From NCBI RefSeq assembly GCF_003752595.1, contig NZ_RKIJ01000010.1, forward strand, positions 310,001 to 374,000: a DNA stretch of 64,000 nt, given 5' to 3'. Shown one piece after another: positions 36,189 through 45,336 of this stretch. Each line of letters opens with the position of its first letter. The first letter of the stretch is position 1. Origin of the DNA: Cellulomonas sp. PhB143 (GTDB taxonomy: Bacteria > Actinomycetota > Actinomycetes > Actinomycetales > Cellulomonadaceae). Both the position numbers and the translations under genes were made by a program. The notes beneath the pieces are model-generated. The model worked only from the letters and a program-made list of their open reading frames with translations. It did no database searches and was not told the DNA's origin.

Positions 36189-38423
36189 ATGGAGGGTCCC
36201 GAGATCCAGTTCGCCGAGGCCGAGATCGACAACGGCCGCTTCGGCACCCGCACCGTCCGCTTCGAGACGGGCCGCCTCGCCCAGCAGGCCGCCGGCTCGG
36301 CGGTCGCCTACCTCGACGGCGAGACGATGCTCCTGTCGGCCACCACGGTCGGCAAGCACCCCAAGGACCACTTCGACTTCTTCCCGCTCACGGTGGACGT
36401 CGAGGAGCGCATGTACGCCGCGGGCCGTATCCCCGGCTCGTTCTTCCGCCGCGAGGGCCGCCCCTCGACCGAGGCGATCCTGGCCTGCCGGCTCATCGAC
36501 CGCCCGCTGCGCCCGCTGTTCGTCAAGGGCGTCCGCAACGAGGTCCAGGTCGTCGTGACCGTCCTCGCCGCGCACCCGGACGACGCGTACGACACGCTCG
36601 CCATCAACGCGGCGTCGCTCTCGACGCAGCTGTCGGGCCTGCCGTTCTCCGGCCCCGCCGGCGCGGTGCGCATCGCGCTGATCGACGGCCAGTGGGTCGC
36701 GTTCCCCAAGTACAGCGACAAGGAGCGCGCCGTCTTCGACATGGTCGTCTCCGGCCGCATCGTCACCGACGCGCAGGGCAACCCGGACGTCGCGATCGCG
36801 ATGATCGAGGCCGAGGCGACGGACAACGCCTGGTCCCTCATCAAGGACGAGGGCGTCGCCGCCCCGACCGAGGCCGTCGTGGCCGAGGGCATCGAGGCCG
36901 CGAAGCCGTTCATCCGCCAGCTCTGCGAGGCGCAGAGCGACCTCGCCGCGCGGGCCACCCGCCCGGTCAAGGAGCTCCCGCTCTTCCCGGACTACGAGGA
37001 CGACACGTACGCCGCCGTCGAGGCCGCCGCCACCGCGCCGCTCGGCGAGGCGCTCTCGGTCGCCGACAAGCAGGACCGTGAGTCGCGCATCGACGCGATC
37101 AAGTCCGACGTCCTCGAGTCGCTCGCCGCGCAGTTCGAGGGCCGCGAGAAGGAGCTGTCCGCCGCGTACCGCGCCGTGCAGAAGAAGCTCATCCGCCAGC
37201 GCATCCTCTCGGACGGCTTCCGCATCGACGGCCGTGGCCTGACCGACATCCGCACCCTGGGTGCTGAGGTCGAGGTCCTGCCGCGCGTGCACGGCTCCGC
37301 GCTGTTCGAGCGTGGCGAGACGCAGATCCTCGGCGTCACGACCCTGAACATGCTCCGCATGGAGCAGCAGATCGACTCGCTCGGGCCGGTCACGCGCAAG
37401 CGCTACATGCACAACTACAACTTCCCGCCCTACTCGACGGGCGAGACGGGCCGCGTCGGCAGCCCGAAGCGCCGCGAGATCGGCCACGGGGCGCTCGCCG
37501 AGCGCGCGCTGGTCCCGGTCCTGCCGTCGCGCGAGGAGTTCCCCTACGCGATCCGTCAGGTCTCCGAGGCCCTCGGGTCCAACGGCTCGACCTCGATGGG
37601 CTCCGTGTGCGCCTCGACCCTGTCGCTGCTCAACGCCGGTGTGCCGCTGCGCGCCCCGGTCGCCGGCATCGCGATGGGCCTCGTCTCCGACACGGTCGAC
37701 GGCCAGACCCGCTACGCGGCGCTGACCGACATCCTGGGTGCCGAGGACGCGTTCGGCGACATGGACTTCAAGGTCGCCGGCACGAGCGAGTTCGTCACGG
37801 CCATCCAGCTCGACACCAAGCTCGACGGCATCCCCGCCTCGGTGCTCGGCGGCGCGCTGACCCAGGCCCGCGACGCCCGCCTGACGATCCTCGACGTCCT
37901 CGCCGAGGCCATCGACGTGCCCGACGAGATGAGCCCCAACGCTCCTCGCGTCATCGCCGTCAAGGTCCCCGTGGACAAGATCGGCGAGGTCATCGGCCCG
38001 AAGGGCAAGATGATCAACCAGATCCAGGAGGAGACGGGCGCCGACATCTCGATCGAGGACGACGGCACCGTCTACATCGGCGCGACCGACGGTCCGTCGG
38101 CCGAGGCCGCACGTGCCGCGATCAACGCGATCGCGAACCCGCACGTCCCCGAGGTCGGCGAGCGCTTCGTCGGCACCGTCGTCAAGACGACGTCGTTCGG
38201 CGCGTTCATCTCCCTGTCCCCGGGCAAGGACGGTCTGCTGCACATCAGCCAGATCCGCAAGCTCGTCGGCGGCAAGCGCGTGGAGAACGTCGAGGACGTG
38301 CTGTCCATCGGCCAGAAGGTCCAGGTCGAGATCGGCGAGGTCGACCCGCGCGGCAAGCTCTCGCTGCACGCGGTCGTGGACGAGGACGAGACGGCCGAGA
38401 CCCCCGCCGGGTCCGACGCCTGA
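36189..38423 (+). CDS. pnp: polyribonucleotide nucleotidyltransferase (PNPase)
   Basis: Phosphorolytic 3'-5' exoribonuclease; in Streptomyces the homologue is also called guanosine pentaphosphate synthetase I. The 744-residue product has two RNase PH domains ([33 protein letters not shown]), a central helical domain, a KH domain ([20 protein letters not shown]) and a C-terminal S1 domain ([20 protein letters not shown]). ATG 36189 has caggaggg at ideal spacing. The following peptidase gene starts 1 nt after the stop. Confidence 0.96.
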   Translation: MEGPEIQFAEAEIDNGRFGTRTVRFETGRLAQQAAGSAVAYLDGETMLLSATTVGKHPKDHFDFFPLTVDVEERMYAAGRIPGSFFRREGRPSTEAILACRLIDRPLRPLFVKGVRNEVQVVVTVLAAHPDDAYDTLAINAASLSTQLSGLPFSGPAGAVRIALIDGQWVAFPKYSDKERAVFDMVVSGRIVTDAQGNPDVAIAMIEAEATDNAWSLIKDEGVAAPTEAVVAEGIEAAKPFIRQLCEAQSDLAARATRPVKELPLFPDYEDDTYAAVEAAATAPLGEALSVADKQDRESRIDAIKSDVLESLAAQFEGREKELSAAYRAVQKKLIRQRILSDGFRIDGRGLTDIRTLGAEVEVLPRVHGSALFERGETQILGVTTLNMLRMEQQIDSLGPVTRKRYMHNYNFPPYSTGETGRVGSPKRREIGHGALAERALVPVLPSREEFPYAIRQVSEALGSNGSTSMGSVCASTLSLLNAGVPLRAPVAGIAMGLVSDTVDGQTRYAALTDILGAEDAFGDMDFKVAGTSEFVTAIQLDTKLDGIPASVLGGALTQARDARLTILDVLAEAIDVPDEMSPNAPRVIAVKVPVDKIGEVIGPKGKMINQIQEETGADISIEDDGTVYIGATDGPSAEAARAAINAIANPHVPEVGERFVGTVVKTTSFGAFISLSPGKDGLLHISQIRKLVGGKRVENVEDVLSIGQKVQVEIGEVDPRGKLSLHAVVDEDETAETPAGSDA

Positions 38424-38424
38424 G

Positions 38425-39747
38425 GTGCCCTGGGACCTCCCTCTCGTCGCTGCCGGTGACCCCGGCAGCGAGCTGACCGCCGGGCAGGACGGTGCGACGA
38501 TCCGTCGCAGCGTCCTGCCCGGCGGTGTTCGTGTCCTGACCGAGGCGATGCCGGGCTTGCGCTCGGCGACGGTCGGCGCGTGGGTCGGCGTCGGCTCCCG
38601 CGACGAGGCCGGCGGACACTTCGGCTCGACGCACTTCCTCGAGCACCTCCTCTTCAAGGGCACCCCGACGCGCTCGGCGATGGACATCGCCGAGGCGTTC
38701 GACGCCGTCGGCGGCGAGGCCAACGCCGCGACGGGCAAGGAGCACACCTGCTACTACGCCCGGGTGCTCGACGCCGACCTGCCGATGGCGGTCGACGTCC
38801 TCGCGGACATGGTCACCTCCGCGACCCTCGACCCGGACGAGCTCGAGACCGAGCGTGGCGTGATCCTCGAGGAGATCGCCATGAACGACGACGACCCGGG
38901 CGACGTCGTGCACGAGCAGTTCTCGACCGCGGTGCTCGGCGACACCCCGCTCGGGCGCCCCATCGGCGGGACGCCCGAGACAATCCGCGCGGTCCCGCGC
39001 GACGCGGTGCACGAGCACTACCGCGAGCACTACCGGCCGCAGGACCTCGTGGTGGCGGCAGCCGGCGGGGTCGACCATGACGCCCTGTGCGCTCAGGTCT
39101 CGGGTGCGCTGGCCGCGGGCGGCTGGGACCTCGAGGAGCCTCGTGTCCCGGCGCCCCGCCGGTCGTCCTCGCACGACGGGCACGACGGGGCGGCGGTCGA
39201 GCTGACCGTGCACCGCGCCGTCGAGCAGGCCAACGTGATCGTCGGGAGCACGGGGCTCTCGGCGGTCGACGAGCGGCGCTTCGCGCTGTCCGTGCTCAAC
39301 GGCGTCCTCGGCGGCTCCATGAGCTCGCGGCTCTTCCAGGAGATCCGCGAGCGACGGGGCCTGGCGTACTCGACGTACTCGTTCGCGTCGGGGTACGGCG
39401 AGACCGGGACCTTCGGCCTCTACGCCGGCTGCACGCCGGCGCGCATCGACGAGGTCACGGCCCTCCTGGGCGAGGAGCTCGACCGGCTCGCCCAGGACGG
39501 GATCACCGCGGCGGAGCTCGCGCGGTGCGTCGGCCAGCACACGGGCGGCATGGTGCTGGGCCTCGAGGACTCGGGCGCGCGGATGAACCGCCTGGGCCGT
39601 GCCGAGCTCGTGCACGGCACGCTGCTGAGCCTCGAGGACTCCATCGAGCGGATCCGGGCCGTCACGGCCGAGGAGGTCCGCGAGCTGGCGGCGGACCTCG
39701 CGTCGCGGCCCCGCTCCGTCGTCCGCGTGGGTCCCTTCGGGGACTGA
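38425..39747 (+). CDS. M16 family zinc peptidase (pitrilysin type)
   Basis: 440-residue processing-peptidase-like protein, homologous by position to PepR (Rv2782c). The inverted zinc motif HFLEH (His70, Glu73, His74) is intact with the downstream Glu in ERGVILEEIAMNDDD. The C-terminal inactive-like domain carries FQEIRERRGLAYSTYSF, typical of the substrate-closing domain. GTG start follows pnp by 1 nt. It has no signal peptide, so it acts in the cytoplasm or is leaderless-secreted; the former is likelier. Confidence 0.92.
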   Translation: MPWDLPLVAAGDPGSELTAGQDGATIRRSVLPGGVRVLTEAMPGLRSATVGAWVGVGSRDEAGGHFGSTHFLEHLLFKGTPTRSAMDIAEAFDAVGGEANAATGKEHTCYYARVLDADLPMAVDVLADMVTSATLDPDELETERGVILEEIAMNDDDPGDVVHEQFSTAVLGDTPLGRPIGGTPETIRAVPRDAVHEHYREHYRPQDLVVAAAGGVDHDALCAQVSGALAAGGWDLEEPRVPAPRRSSSHDGHDGAAVELTVHRAVEQANVIVGSTGLSAVDERRFALSVLNGVLGGSMSSRLFQEIRERRGLAYSTYSFASGYGETGTFGLYAGCTPARIDEVTALLGEELDRLAQDGITAAELARCVGQHTGGMVLGLEDSGARMNRLGRAELVHGTLLSLEDSIERIRAVTAEEVRELAADLASRPRSVVRVGPFGD

Positions 39748-39765
39748 GCGCGGGCACCCGGCCGA

Positions 39766-39771
39766 TAGGGT
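39766..39771 (+). promoter_or_regulatory. start-proximal -10 of dapB
   Basis: tagggt, TANNNT, 7 nt before the GTG at 39779. This decides that start over the in-frame GTG at 39770, which would overlap the element. Confidence 0.6.
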
Positions 39772-39778
39772 GGTCGGC

Positions 39779-40573
39779 GTGAACGCGCAGACCACCGAGC
39801 CCCCCCGCACCGTCGTCAGGGTCGCCGTCCTCGGCGCCGCGGGAAGGATGGGGCGCACCGTCTGCGACGCCGTGGACGGTGCGCCCGGCCTCGAGCTCGT
39901 GGCGCGTCTCGACGCGGACGGCGACCTGGCTGCGGTGGCGGAGGCCGGTGCCGACGTCGCCGTCGACTTCACGGTACCGGCCGTGACCGAGGCCAACGTC
40001 CACGCCATGATCGACGCCGGGGTGCACGTCGTCGTCGGCACGACGGGATGGACCGACGAGAGCCGCGCGCGGGTGCGCGACCACCTCGCGCAGCGCGCGG
40101 CCTCGGGTGCCGGACCGGCCGTGGGCGTGCTGATCGCCCCCAACTTCGGGCTGTCGGCCGTGCTCGCGATGACGTTCGCCGCGAAGGCCGCCCGCTACTT
40201 CGAGTCGGCCGAGGTGATCGAGCTGCACCACCCGGACAAGCGCGACGCGCCGAGCGGGACCGCGGCCCACACCGCCGCGGCGATCGCGCGGGCGCGCGCG
40301 GACGCGGGCCTCGGCCCCTCCCCGGACGCGACCGAGTCGGGCCACGAGGCGCGCGGCGCGGACGTCGACGGCGTCCGGGTGCACGCGGTACGGCTGCGCG
40401 GCCTCGTGGCGCACGAGGAGATCCTCCTCGGCAACGAGGGCGAGCAGCTCGTGATCCGCCAGGACTCCTTCGACCGCGTCTCCTTCATGCCCGGCGTGCT
40501 GCTCGGGATCCGCGAGGTCGGCGCGCGACCCGGCCTGACCGTCGGGCTCGAGAACGTCATGGACCTCGGATGA
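39779..40573 (+). CDS. dapB: 4-hydroxy-tetrahydrodipicolinate reductase
   Basis: Second step after dapA in the lysine/diaminopimelate branch, using NAD(P)H. The 264-residue enzyme shows the nucleotide motif VAVLGAAGRMGRTV, VVVGTTGWTDE, IAPNFGLS and the catalytic HHPDKRDAPSGTA. It overlaps the TPR membrane protein by 4 bp. dapA is about 2 kb downstream as a separate transcription unit. Confidence 0.95.
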   Translation: MNAQTTEPPRTVVRVAVLGAAGRMGRTVCDAVDGAPGLELVARLDADGDLAAVAEAGADVAVDFTVPAVTEANVHAMIDAGVHVVVGTTGWTDESRARVRDHLAQRAASGAGPAVGVLIAPNFGLSAVLAMTFAAKAARYFESAEVIELHHPDKRDAPSGTAAHTAAAIARARADAGLGPSPDATESGHEARGADVDGVRVHAVRLRGLVAHEEILLGNEGEQLVIRQDSFDRVSFMPGVLLGIREVGARPGLTVGLENVMDLG

Positions 40574-41022
40574 GGCGGGGGCTGGTCGGCGCCCTCCTCG
40601 TCACGGCGCTGCTGGCGCTGTACGTCTGGCAGATCGCCCGCGCCGGCGTCGCGCTGATCGCGACGGGGGAGTGGGTCGGGGTCGCGCTGGGGCTCGCGGT
40701 CCTCGTGCTCCCGCTCGTGGTGATCGGGCTGATCGCGGCGGAGTTCGTGCTCGCCGCCCGCGTCCAGCGGATGGCCGACACGCTCGCCGCCGCCGGGGCC
40801 CTGCCCGTGGACGACCTGCCGCGCTCGCCGGGCGGGCGGATCGACCGCTCGGCCGCGGACGCGGCGTTCGGACCGTACCGCGAGGCCGTGGAGGCCCGGC
40901 CGGACGACTGGGACGCGTGGTACCGCCTGGCGTTCGCCTACGACGCCTCGGGGGACCGCAAGCGGGCGCGCTCCGCGCTGCGCAGGGCCGCGGGGCTGTT
41001 CCGGTCCTCGCGCCGGAGCTAG
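40570..41022 (+). CDS. small membrane protein with TPR-like tail
   Basis: 150-residue protein with two N-terminal transmembrane segments (about residues 5-25 and 33-58) and a soluble tail containing a single TPR-like hairpin (PDDWDAWYRLAFAYDASGDR KRARSALRRAA region). Not recognised further. It is translationally coupled to dapB (ATGA overlap), and similar membrane proteins follow dapB in other Actinobacteria. Its stop overlaps the stop of the minus-strand GNAT gene through a shared CTAG. Confidence 0.75.
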   Translation: MRRGLVGALLVTALLALYVWQIARAGVALIATGEWVGVALGLAVLVLPLVVIGLIAAEFVLAARVQRMADTLAAAGALPVDDLPRSPGGRIDRSAADAAFGPYREAVEARPDDWDAWYRLAFAYDASGDRKRARSALRRAAGLFRSSRRS

Positions 41023-41528
41023 ATCGCGGCGCTCCAGCGGCGCTCGACGACCTCGCGCGGACCGGCCGCGAGGGTGCGCTGCGTCCCGTCCGGCCCGAGG
41101 CCCGCGCCCGAGAGGAACTGCTCGCGGGCGTCGTCCCCGTCGAGCACCCAGGTCGCGACGTCGTCGGCCCCGTCCTGGCGCAGCCGGTCGACGGCCGCGG
41201 ACAGCAGGCGCGAGCCGTGCCCGCCGCGCCGGTGACCGGGGACGACCTCCAGCGAGAGCAGCTGTCCCGGCGTGACGGCGGCGAAGCCCACCACCTCGGC
41301 GCGGTCGCACGCGACCAGGACGCCGAAGCCGCGGCCGGGCGGACGCGTGATCGCCTCGTGCCAGCTCGCGCGCATCCGCTCGACGTCGAGCAGGTCGACC
41401 ACCTCGTCCCCGAGCGTCTGCGCGTGCGTCGCGCGCCACGCCGCGACCTGGACGCGAGTGATCGCCGCGTCGTCCGCCGCGACCGCGGGCCGGACCGAGA
41501 CGTCCGCGGTCTCGCTGAAGAGGGCCAT
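41019..41528 (-). CDS. GNAT family acetyltransferase
   Basis: 169-residue N-acetyltransferase. The acetyl-CoA motif VVPGHRRGGHGSRLL is clear, preceded by VSVRPAVAADDAAITRVQVA and followed by a degenerate C-terminal beta strand. Substrate unknown. ATG 41528 stands 7 nt after a minus-strand TAGGGT, so it is likely leaderless. It is convergent with the dapB operon with overlapping stop codons. Confidence 0.85.
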   Translation of the reverse strand: MALFSETADVSVRPAVAADDAAITRVQVAAWRATHAQTLGDEVVDLLDVERMRASWHEAITRPPGRGFGVLVACDRAEVVGFAAVTPGQLLSLEVVPGHRRGGHGSRLLSAAVDRLRQDGADDVATWVLDGDDAREQFLSGAGLGPDGTQRTLAAGPREVVERRWSAAI

Positions 41529-41535
41529 GCCGCGG

Positions 41536-41541
41536 ACCCTA
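41536..41541 (-). promoter_or_regulatory. start-proximal -10 of the GNAT gene
   Basis: Minus-strand tagggt, 7 nt before the ATG; same hexamer and spacing as dapB. Confidence 0.55.
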
Positions 41542-41566
41542 CCCGCCCTTGCCGGCTGCCCCTCCC

Positions 41567-41887
41567 TCAGGCCGCGCCGAGCGCCCGCAGCGCCGCGGCG
41601 GTCGCCGCTGCCAGCACGACGACCACGACGAACGGGGCGCGCAGCGCCAGCGCGACGGCCGCCACAGCGAGCGCCGGCAGGCGCGCGTCCAGGACGATCT
41701 CCCGGTCGCCGCCGACGGCCTGGACGACGACGAGGGCGGCCAGCAGCGCCGCGGTGACGAGGTCCGCCGTCCGGGCGACCCGCGGGGACGCCATCCGGTG
41801 CGCGGGGACGAGGTGGCCGGCGAGCTTGACGCCGAGGCACAGGGCGGACGCCACGAGCACGGTGACCCACAGGGCGGCCGGGCTCAC
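41567..41887 (-). CDS. azlD: AzlD family branched-chain amino acid exporter subunit
   Basis: 106-residue protein with four hydrophobic segments, the small partner of AzlC in branched-chain amino-acid (or related) export. The GTG start overlaps the azlC stop by 4 bp, so the two subunits are made together. Substrate is inferred from the family only. Confidence 0.85.
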   Translation of the reverse strand: MSPAALWVTVLVASALCLGVKLAGHLVPAHRMASPRVARTADLVTAALLAALVVVQAVGGDREIVLDARLPALAVAAVALALRAPFVVVVVLAAATAAALRALGAA

Positions 41888-42624
41888 GCGGCACGCCCTC
41901 GCGCGCGGAGCGGACCGAGCTGGGCGGCGAGGACGGTCGCGGCCGCCGCGGCGAGCACCGGCACGCCCGCGGGCGCGACGGGGACGAGCGCCGCGGAGAC
42001 GACGACCGCGACGACGACGACGAGCCGCACCTCGCGCGTGGCGAGCCGCGGCCACAGCAGGCCGAGGAACGCCGCGGCCGCGGCCGCGTCCAGACCCCAC
42101 GCGCGCGGGTCGCCCAGCAGGTCACCGGCGAGCGCGCCGAGGAGGACCATGACGTTCCAGGCCACGAAGACGCCGGCGCCGGTCCACCAGAACCCCGCCC
42201 GCGCGGCGGCACGCGTCGGCTGCGCGACGGCCACCGCGGTCGACTCGTCGATGGTCAGGTGCGCCGCCAGGACGCGCCGCCACCCGTGCAGGACGAGCAG
42301 GGGGCCGAGGCGCACGCCGTACAGCCCGTTGCGCACGCCGAGGAACGTGGCGGTGAGGATCGCGGACAGCGGTGCGCCGCCCGCGCCGACCACGCCCGCG
42401 AGCGCGAACTGCGAGCCGCCCGAGAACATGACCAGGCTCAGGACGGCGGCCTGCGCCACCGACAGCCCGGCCACGACCGCCAGGGCGCCGAACGACACGC
42501 CGTACAGCCCCGTGGCGACCGAGACGGACAGCGCCTGCCGGACGGCGGCGCGCACCTGCGGCGCGGCCCGGCCGGCGGTGTCCGGAAGACTCTCGGCGGG
42601 GCCGTCGATGGGACTGTCGGGCAC
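41884..42624 (-). CDS. azlC: AzlC family branched-chain amino acid exporter subunit
   Basis: 246-residue membrane protein with about seven hydrophobic segments and the family motifs YGVSFGALAV, FSGGSQFALAG and TATFLGVRNGLYG. Forms the exporter with AzlD. The GTG start lies 6 nt from a minus-strand TAGGCT and only 31 bp from dapA, so exporter and lysine-branch synthesis share one compact control region. Confidence 0.88.
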   Translation of the reverse strand: MPDSPIDGPAESLPDTAGRAAPQVRAAVRQALSVSVATGLYGVSFGALAVVAGLSVAQAAVLSLVMFSGGSQFALAGVVGAGGAPLSAILTATFLGVRNGLYGVRLGPLLVLHGWRRVLAAHLTIDESTAVAVAQPTRAAARAGFWWTGAGVFVAWNVMVLLGALAGDLLGDPRAWGLDAAAAAAFLGLLWPRLATREVRLVVVVAVVVSAALVPVAPAGVPVLAAAAATVLAAQLGPLRARGRAA

Positions 42625-42630
42625 CGGCCC

Positions 42631-42636
42631 AGCCTA
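42631..42636 (-). promoter_or_regulatory. start-proximal -10 of azlCD
   Basis: Minus-strand taggct, 6 nt before the azlC GTG. Only 7 bp separate it from the opposing dapA -10. Confidence 0.65.
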
Positions 42637-42643
42637 CGCACGG

Positions 42644-42649
42644 TAGTTT
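42644..42649 (+). promoter_or_regulatory. start-proximal -10 of dapA
   Basis: tagttt, TANNNT, 6 nt before the dapA ATG. Confidence 0.65.
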
Positions 42650-42655
42650 GGTCCC

Positions 42656-43588
42656 ATGGCACTCCCCGCATCCCCGGCGCGCCCCTTCGGCGCCGTCCTG
42701 ACGGCGATGATCACGCCGATGACCGAGGCCGGCGCCGTCGACCTGGACGCCGCGGTGCGCCTGGCGACCTGGCTGGTCGAGCAGGGCAACGACGGGCTGG
42801 TGCTCAACGGGACCACGGGTGAGTCGCCCGCGACGCACGCGCCGGAGAAGGCGGAGCTGGTGCGCGCCGTCGTGGACGCCGTCGGGGACCGCGCGCACGT
42901 GGTCGCGGGCGCCTGCTCGAACGACACCGAGCACGCCGTGCGCATGGGGGAGCAGGCCGCGGCGGCCGGCGCGGACGGGCTGCTCGTCGTCACGCCCTAC
43001 TACTCGCGCCCGACCCAGGAGGGCCTGTACCGCCACGTGGCATCCGTCGCCGACGCGGCTGACCTGCCCGTCATGCTGTACGACGTCCCCGGGCGCACCG
43101 CGCTGCGCATCGCCCCGGAGACCTACGACCGCCTCGCGGCGCACGAGAAGGTCGTCGCGAGCAAGGACGCGACGGGCGACGTCGCCGCCGTCGCCGAGCT
43201 GACGCAGCGCACCGGCCTCGCCTGGTACTGCGGCGACGACTCGCTCTACCTCGCGATGCTCGCCCAGGGCGCCTGCGGCGTCGTCGGCGTCGCGACGCAC
43301 GCGCTCTCGTCGCGGTACGCGGCGCTCACCGCCGCGTGGGACGCCGGCGACCACGCCGAGGCGCTGCGCATCCAGCGCGCCGCGCTGCCCGTCACGCACG
43401 CGTTCAACGGTGCCGGCGCCCAGGCGGTGATGGCGAAGGCCGCCATGCAGGCCCTCGGCGTCGTGCCGAGCCGCGCGATGCGCCTGCCCAACGTTCCTGC
43501 GAGCGACGCCGAGACGGCCAGCGTGCACGACGCGCTGGTCGCCGCGGGCGTCCTCGACCCAGAGCGCACGCTCCAGGCCTCTCGCTAG
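42656..43588 (+). CDS. dapA: 4-hydroxy-tetrahydrodipicolinate synthase
   Basis: Condenses pyruvate with aspartate semialdehyde, first step of the lysine/DAP branch. The 310-residue TIM-barrel enzyme has GTTGESPATHAPEK, the catalytic Tyr in MLYDVPGRTA and the Schiff-base Lys170 in SKDATGD. ATG 42656 directly follows its -10. A 6-bp hairpin with the stop codon at its loop edge (43577-43592) is a weak possible terminator before rnj. Confidence 0.96.
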   Translation: MALPASPARPFGAVLTAMITPMTEAGAVDLDAAVRLATWLVEQGNDGLVLNGTTGESPATHAPEKAELVRAVVDAVGDRAHVVAGACSNDTEHAVRMGEQAAAAGADGLLVVTPYYSRPTQEGLYRHVASVADAADLPVMLYDVPGRTALRIAPETYDRLAAHEKVVASKDATGDVAAVAELTQRTGLAWYCGDDSLYLAMLAQGACGVVGVATHALSSRYAALTAAWDAGDHAEALRIQRAALPVTHAFNGAGAQAVMAKAAMQALGVVPSRAMRLPNVPASDAETASVHDALVAAGVLDPERTLQASR

Positions 43589-43628
43589 AGGCTCGCAGCG
43601 CGCGACCACACCCAGGCCAGGAGGCCCC

Positions 43629-45314
43629 GTGAGTCACCCTCACCCCGAACTGTCACTACCACCCGCGCTGCCCGAGGGCGGGCTGCGGATCGTCGCCCTC
43701 GGCGGCCTCGGCGAGGTCGGCCGCAACATGGCGGTGCTCGAGCACGCCGGCCGGCTGCTCGTCATCGACTGCGGCGTCCTCTTCCCCGAGGACAGCCAGC
43801 CCGGCGTCGACCTGATCCTGCCGGACTTCGAGTACATCGCCGACCGCCTCGGCGACATCGAGGCCATCGTCCTCACGCACGGCCACGAGGACCACATCGG
43901 CGGCGTGCCGTACCTGCTGCGCATGCGCCAGGACATCCCCGTCGTCGGCTCGCGCCTGACGCTGGCGTTCGTCGAGGCCAAGCTGAAGGAGCACCGGATC
44001 CGTCCGGTGACCCGCGTGGTGGCCGAGGGCGAGAGCGCCCAGCTCGGCGTGTTCGGCTGCGAGTTCGTCGCGGTCAACCACTCCATCCCCGACGCCCTCG
44101 CCGTCGCCGTCACGACGGCGGCCGGCACCGTGCTGCACACCGGCGACTTCAAGATGGACCAGCTCCCGCTCGACGGGCGCATCACCGACCTGCGCTCGTT
44201 CGCGCGGCTCGGCGAGAAGGGCGTCGACCTGTTCATGGTCGACTCCACGAACGCGGAGGTGCCCGGGTTCGTCACGCCCGAGGTGGAGATCGGCCCCGTC
44301 CTCGACGTGACCTTCGGGCAGAGCGACAAGCGCATCATCGTCGCGTCGTTCTCCTCGCACGTGCACCGCGTGCAGCAGGTGCTCGACGCCGCGGCGAACC
44401 ACGGGCGCCGGGTCGCGCTCGTCGGGCGATCGATGATCCGCAATATGGGCATCGCCGCCGAGCTCGGCTACCTCAAGGTGCCCGACGGCGTCCTCATCGA
44501 CCTGAAGAAGGTCGACTCGCTGCCCGACGACCGGGTGGTGCTGATGTGCACCGGCTCCCAGGGCGAGCCGATGGCCGCACTGAGCCGCATGGCGAACGGC
44601 GACCACAAGGTCCAGGTGGAGCTCGGTGACACCGTGATCCTCGCGTCGTCGCTCATCCCGGGCAACGAGAACGCCGTCTTCCGCATCATCAACGGGCTCA
44701 CCCGCCTCGGCGCGCGCGTCGTGCACGGCGGCAACGCCAAGGTCCACGTCTCCGGGCACGCGAGCGCCGGCGAGCTGGTCTACTGCTACAACATCATCCG
44801 TCCGCGCAACGTCATGCCCGTGCACGGCGAGGTCCGCCACCTCGTGGCGAACGCGGCGCTCGCGGTCAAGACCGGGGTCCCCGCGGACCGCGTGGTCCTC
44901 GCCGAGGACGGCGTCGTCGTGGACCTGGTGGACGGTCGCGCCTCGGTCGTCGGGGCCGTGCCGTGCGGGTACGTCTACGTCGACGGGTCCAGCGTCGGGG
45001 AGATCACCGACGCCGAGCTCAAGGACCGCGTCATCCTCGGCGAGGAGGGCTTCGTCTCGATCTTCGCCGTCGTGGACTCCGCGACCGGCAAGGTCATCGC
45101 GGGCCCGCAGATCCTCGCGCGGGGCTTCGCGGAGGACGACTCGGTGTTCGACGAGATCCGGCCGCAGGTCGTCCAGGCGCTCGAGGACGCGATCGCGGGC
45201 GGCGCCACCGACACGCACCGGCTCCAGCAGATCATGCGCCGCGTCGTCGGACGCTGGGTCTCCGGGCGCCTGCGCCGGCGCCCGATGATCGTCCCGGTGG
45301 TCGTCGAGGCCTGA
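43629..45314 (+). CDS. rnj: ribonuclease J
   Basis: Metallo-beta-lactamase/beta-CASP ribonuclease with 5'-3' exo- and endonuclease activity in RNA maturation and decay. The 561-residue product has the zinc motif HGHEDH (His84, His86, Asp88, His89), NHSIPDALAV, HTGDFKMD, the beta-CASP motifs ASFSSHVHRVQQ and VSGHASAGEL, and HGEVRHL. GTG start follows aggaggcc. It is also beside dapA in M. tuberculosis. Confidence 0.96.
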   Translation: MSHPHPELSLPPALPEGGLRIVALGGLGEVGRNMAVLEHAGRLLVIDCGVLFPEDSQPGVDLILPDFEYIADRLGDIEAIVLTHGHEDHIGGVPYLLRMRQDIPVVGSRLTLAFVEAKLKEHRIRPVTRVVAEGESAQLGVFGCEFVAVNHSIPDALAVAVTTAAGTVLHTGDFKMDQLPLDGRITDLRSFARLGEKGVDLFMVDSTNAEVPGFVTPEVEIGPVLDVTFGQSDKRIIVASFSSHVHRVQQVLDAAANHGRRVALVGRSMIRNMGIAAELGYLKVPDGVLIDLKKVDSLPDDRVVLMCTGSQGEPMAALSRMANGDHKVQVELGDTVILASSLIPGNENAVFRIINGLTRLGARVVHGGNAKVHVSGHASAGELVYCYNIIRPRNVMPVHGEVRHLVANAALAVKTGVPADRVVLAEDGVVVDLVDGRASVVGAVPCGYVYVDGSSVGEITDAELKDRVILGEEGFVSIFAVVDSATGKVIAGPQILARGFAEDDSVFDEIRPQVVQALEDAIAGGATDTHRLQQIMRRVVGRWVSGRLRRRPMIVPVVVEA

Positions 45315-45336
45315 TCCGGGCCGCCGGCCGGTCAGG
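45310..45336 (+). terminator. bidirectional hairpin between rnj and the MBL gene
   Basis: 9-bp stem with one bulged T (45310-45319 with 45328-45336). Its two arms contain the rnj stop (45312-45314) and the stop of the minus-strand gene (45332-45334). Confidence 0.55.
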
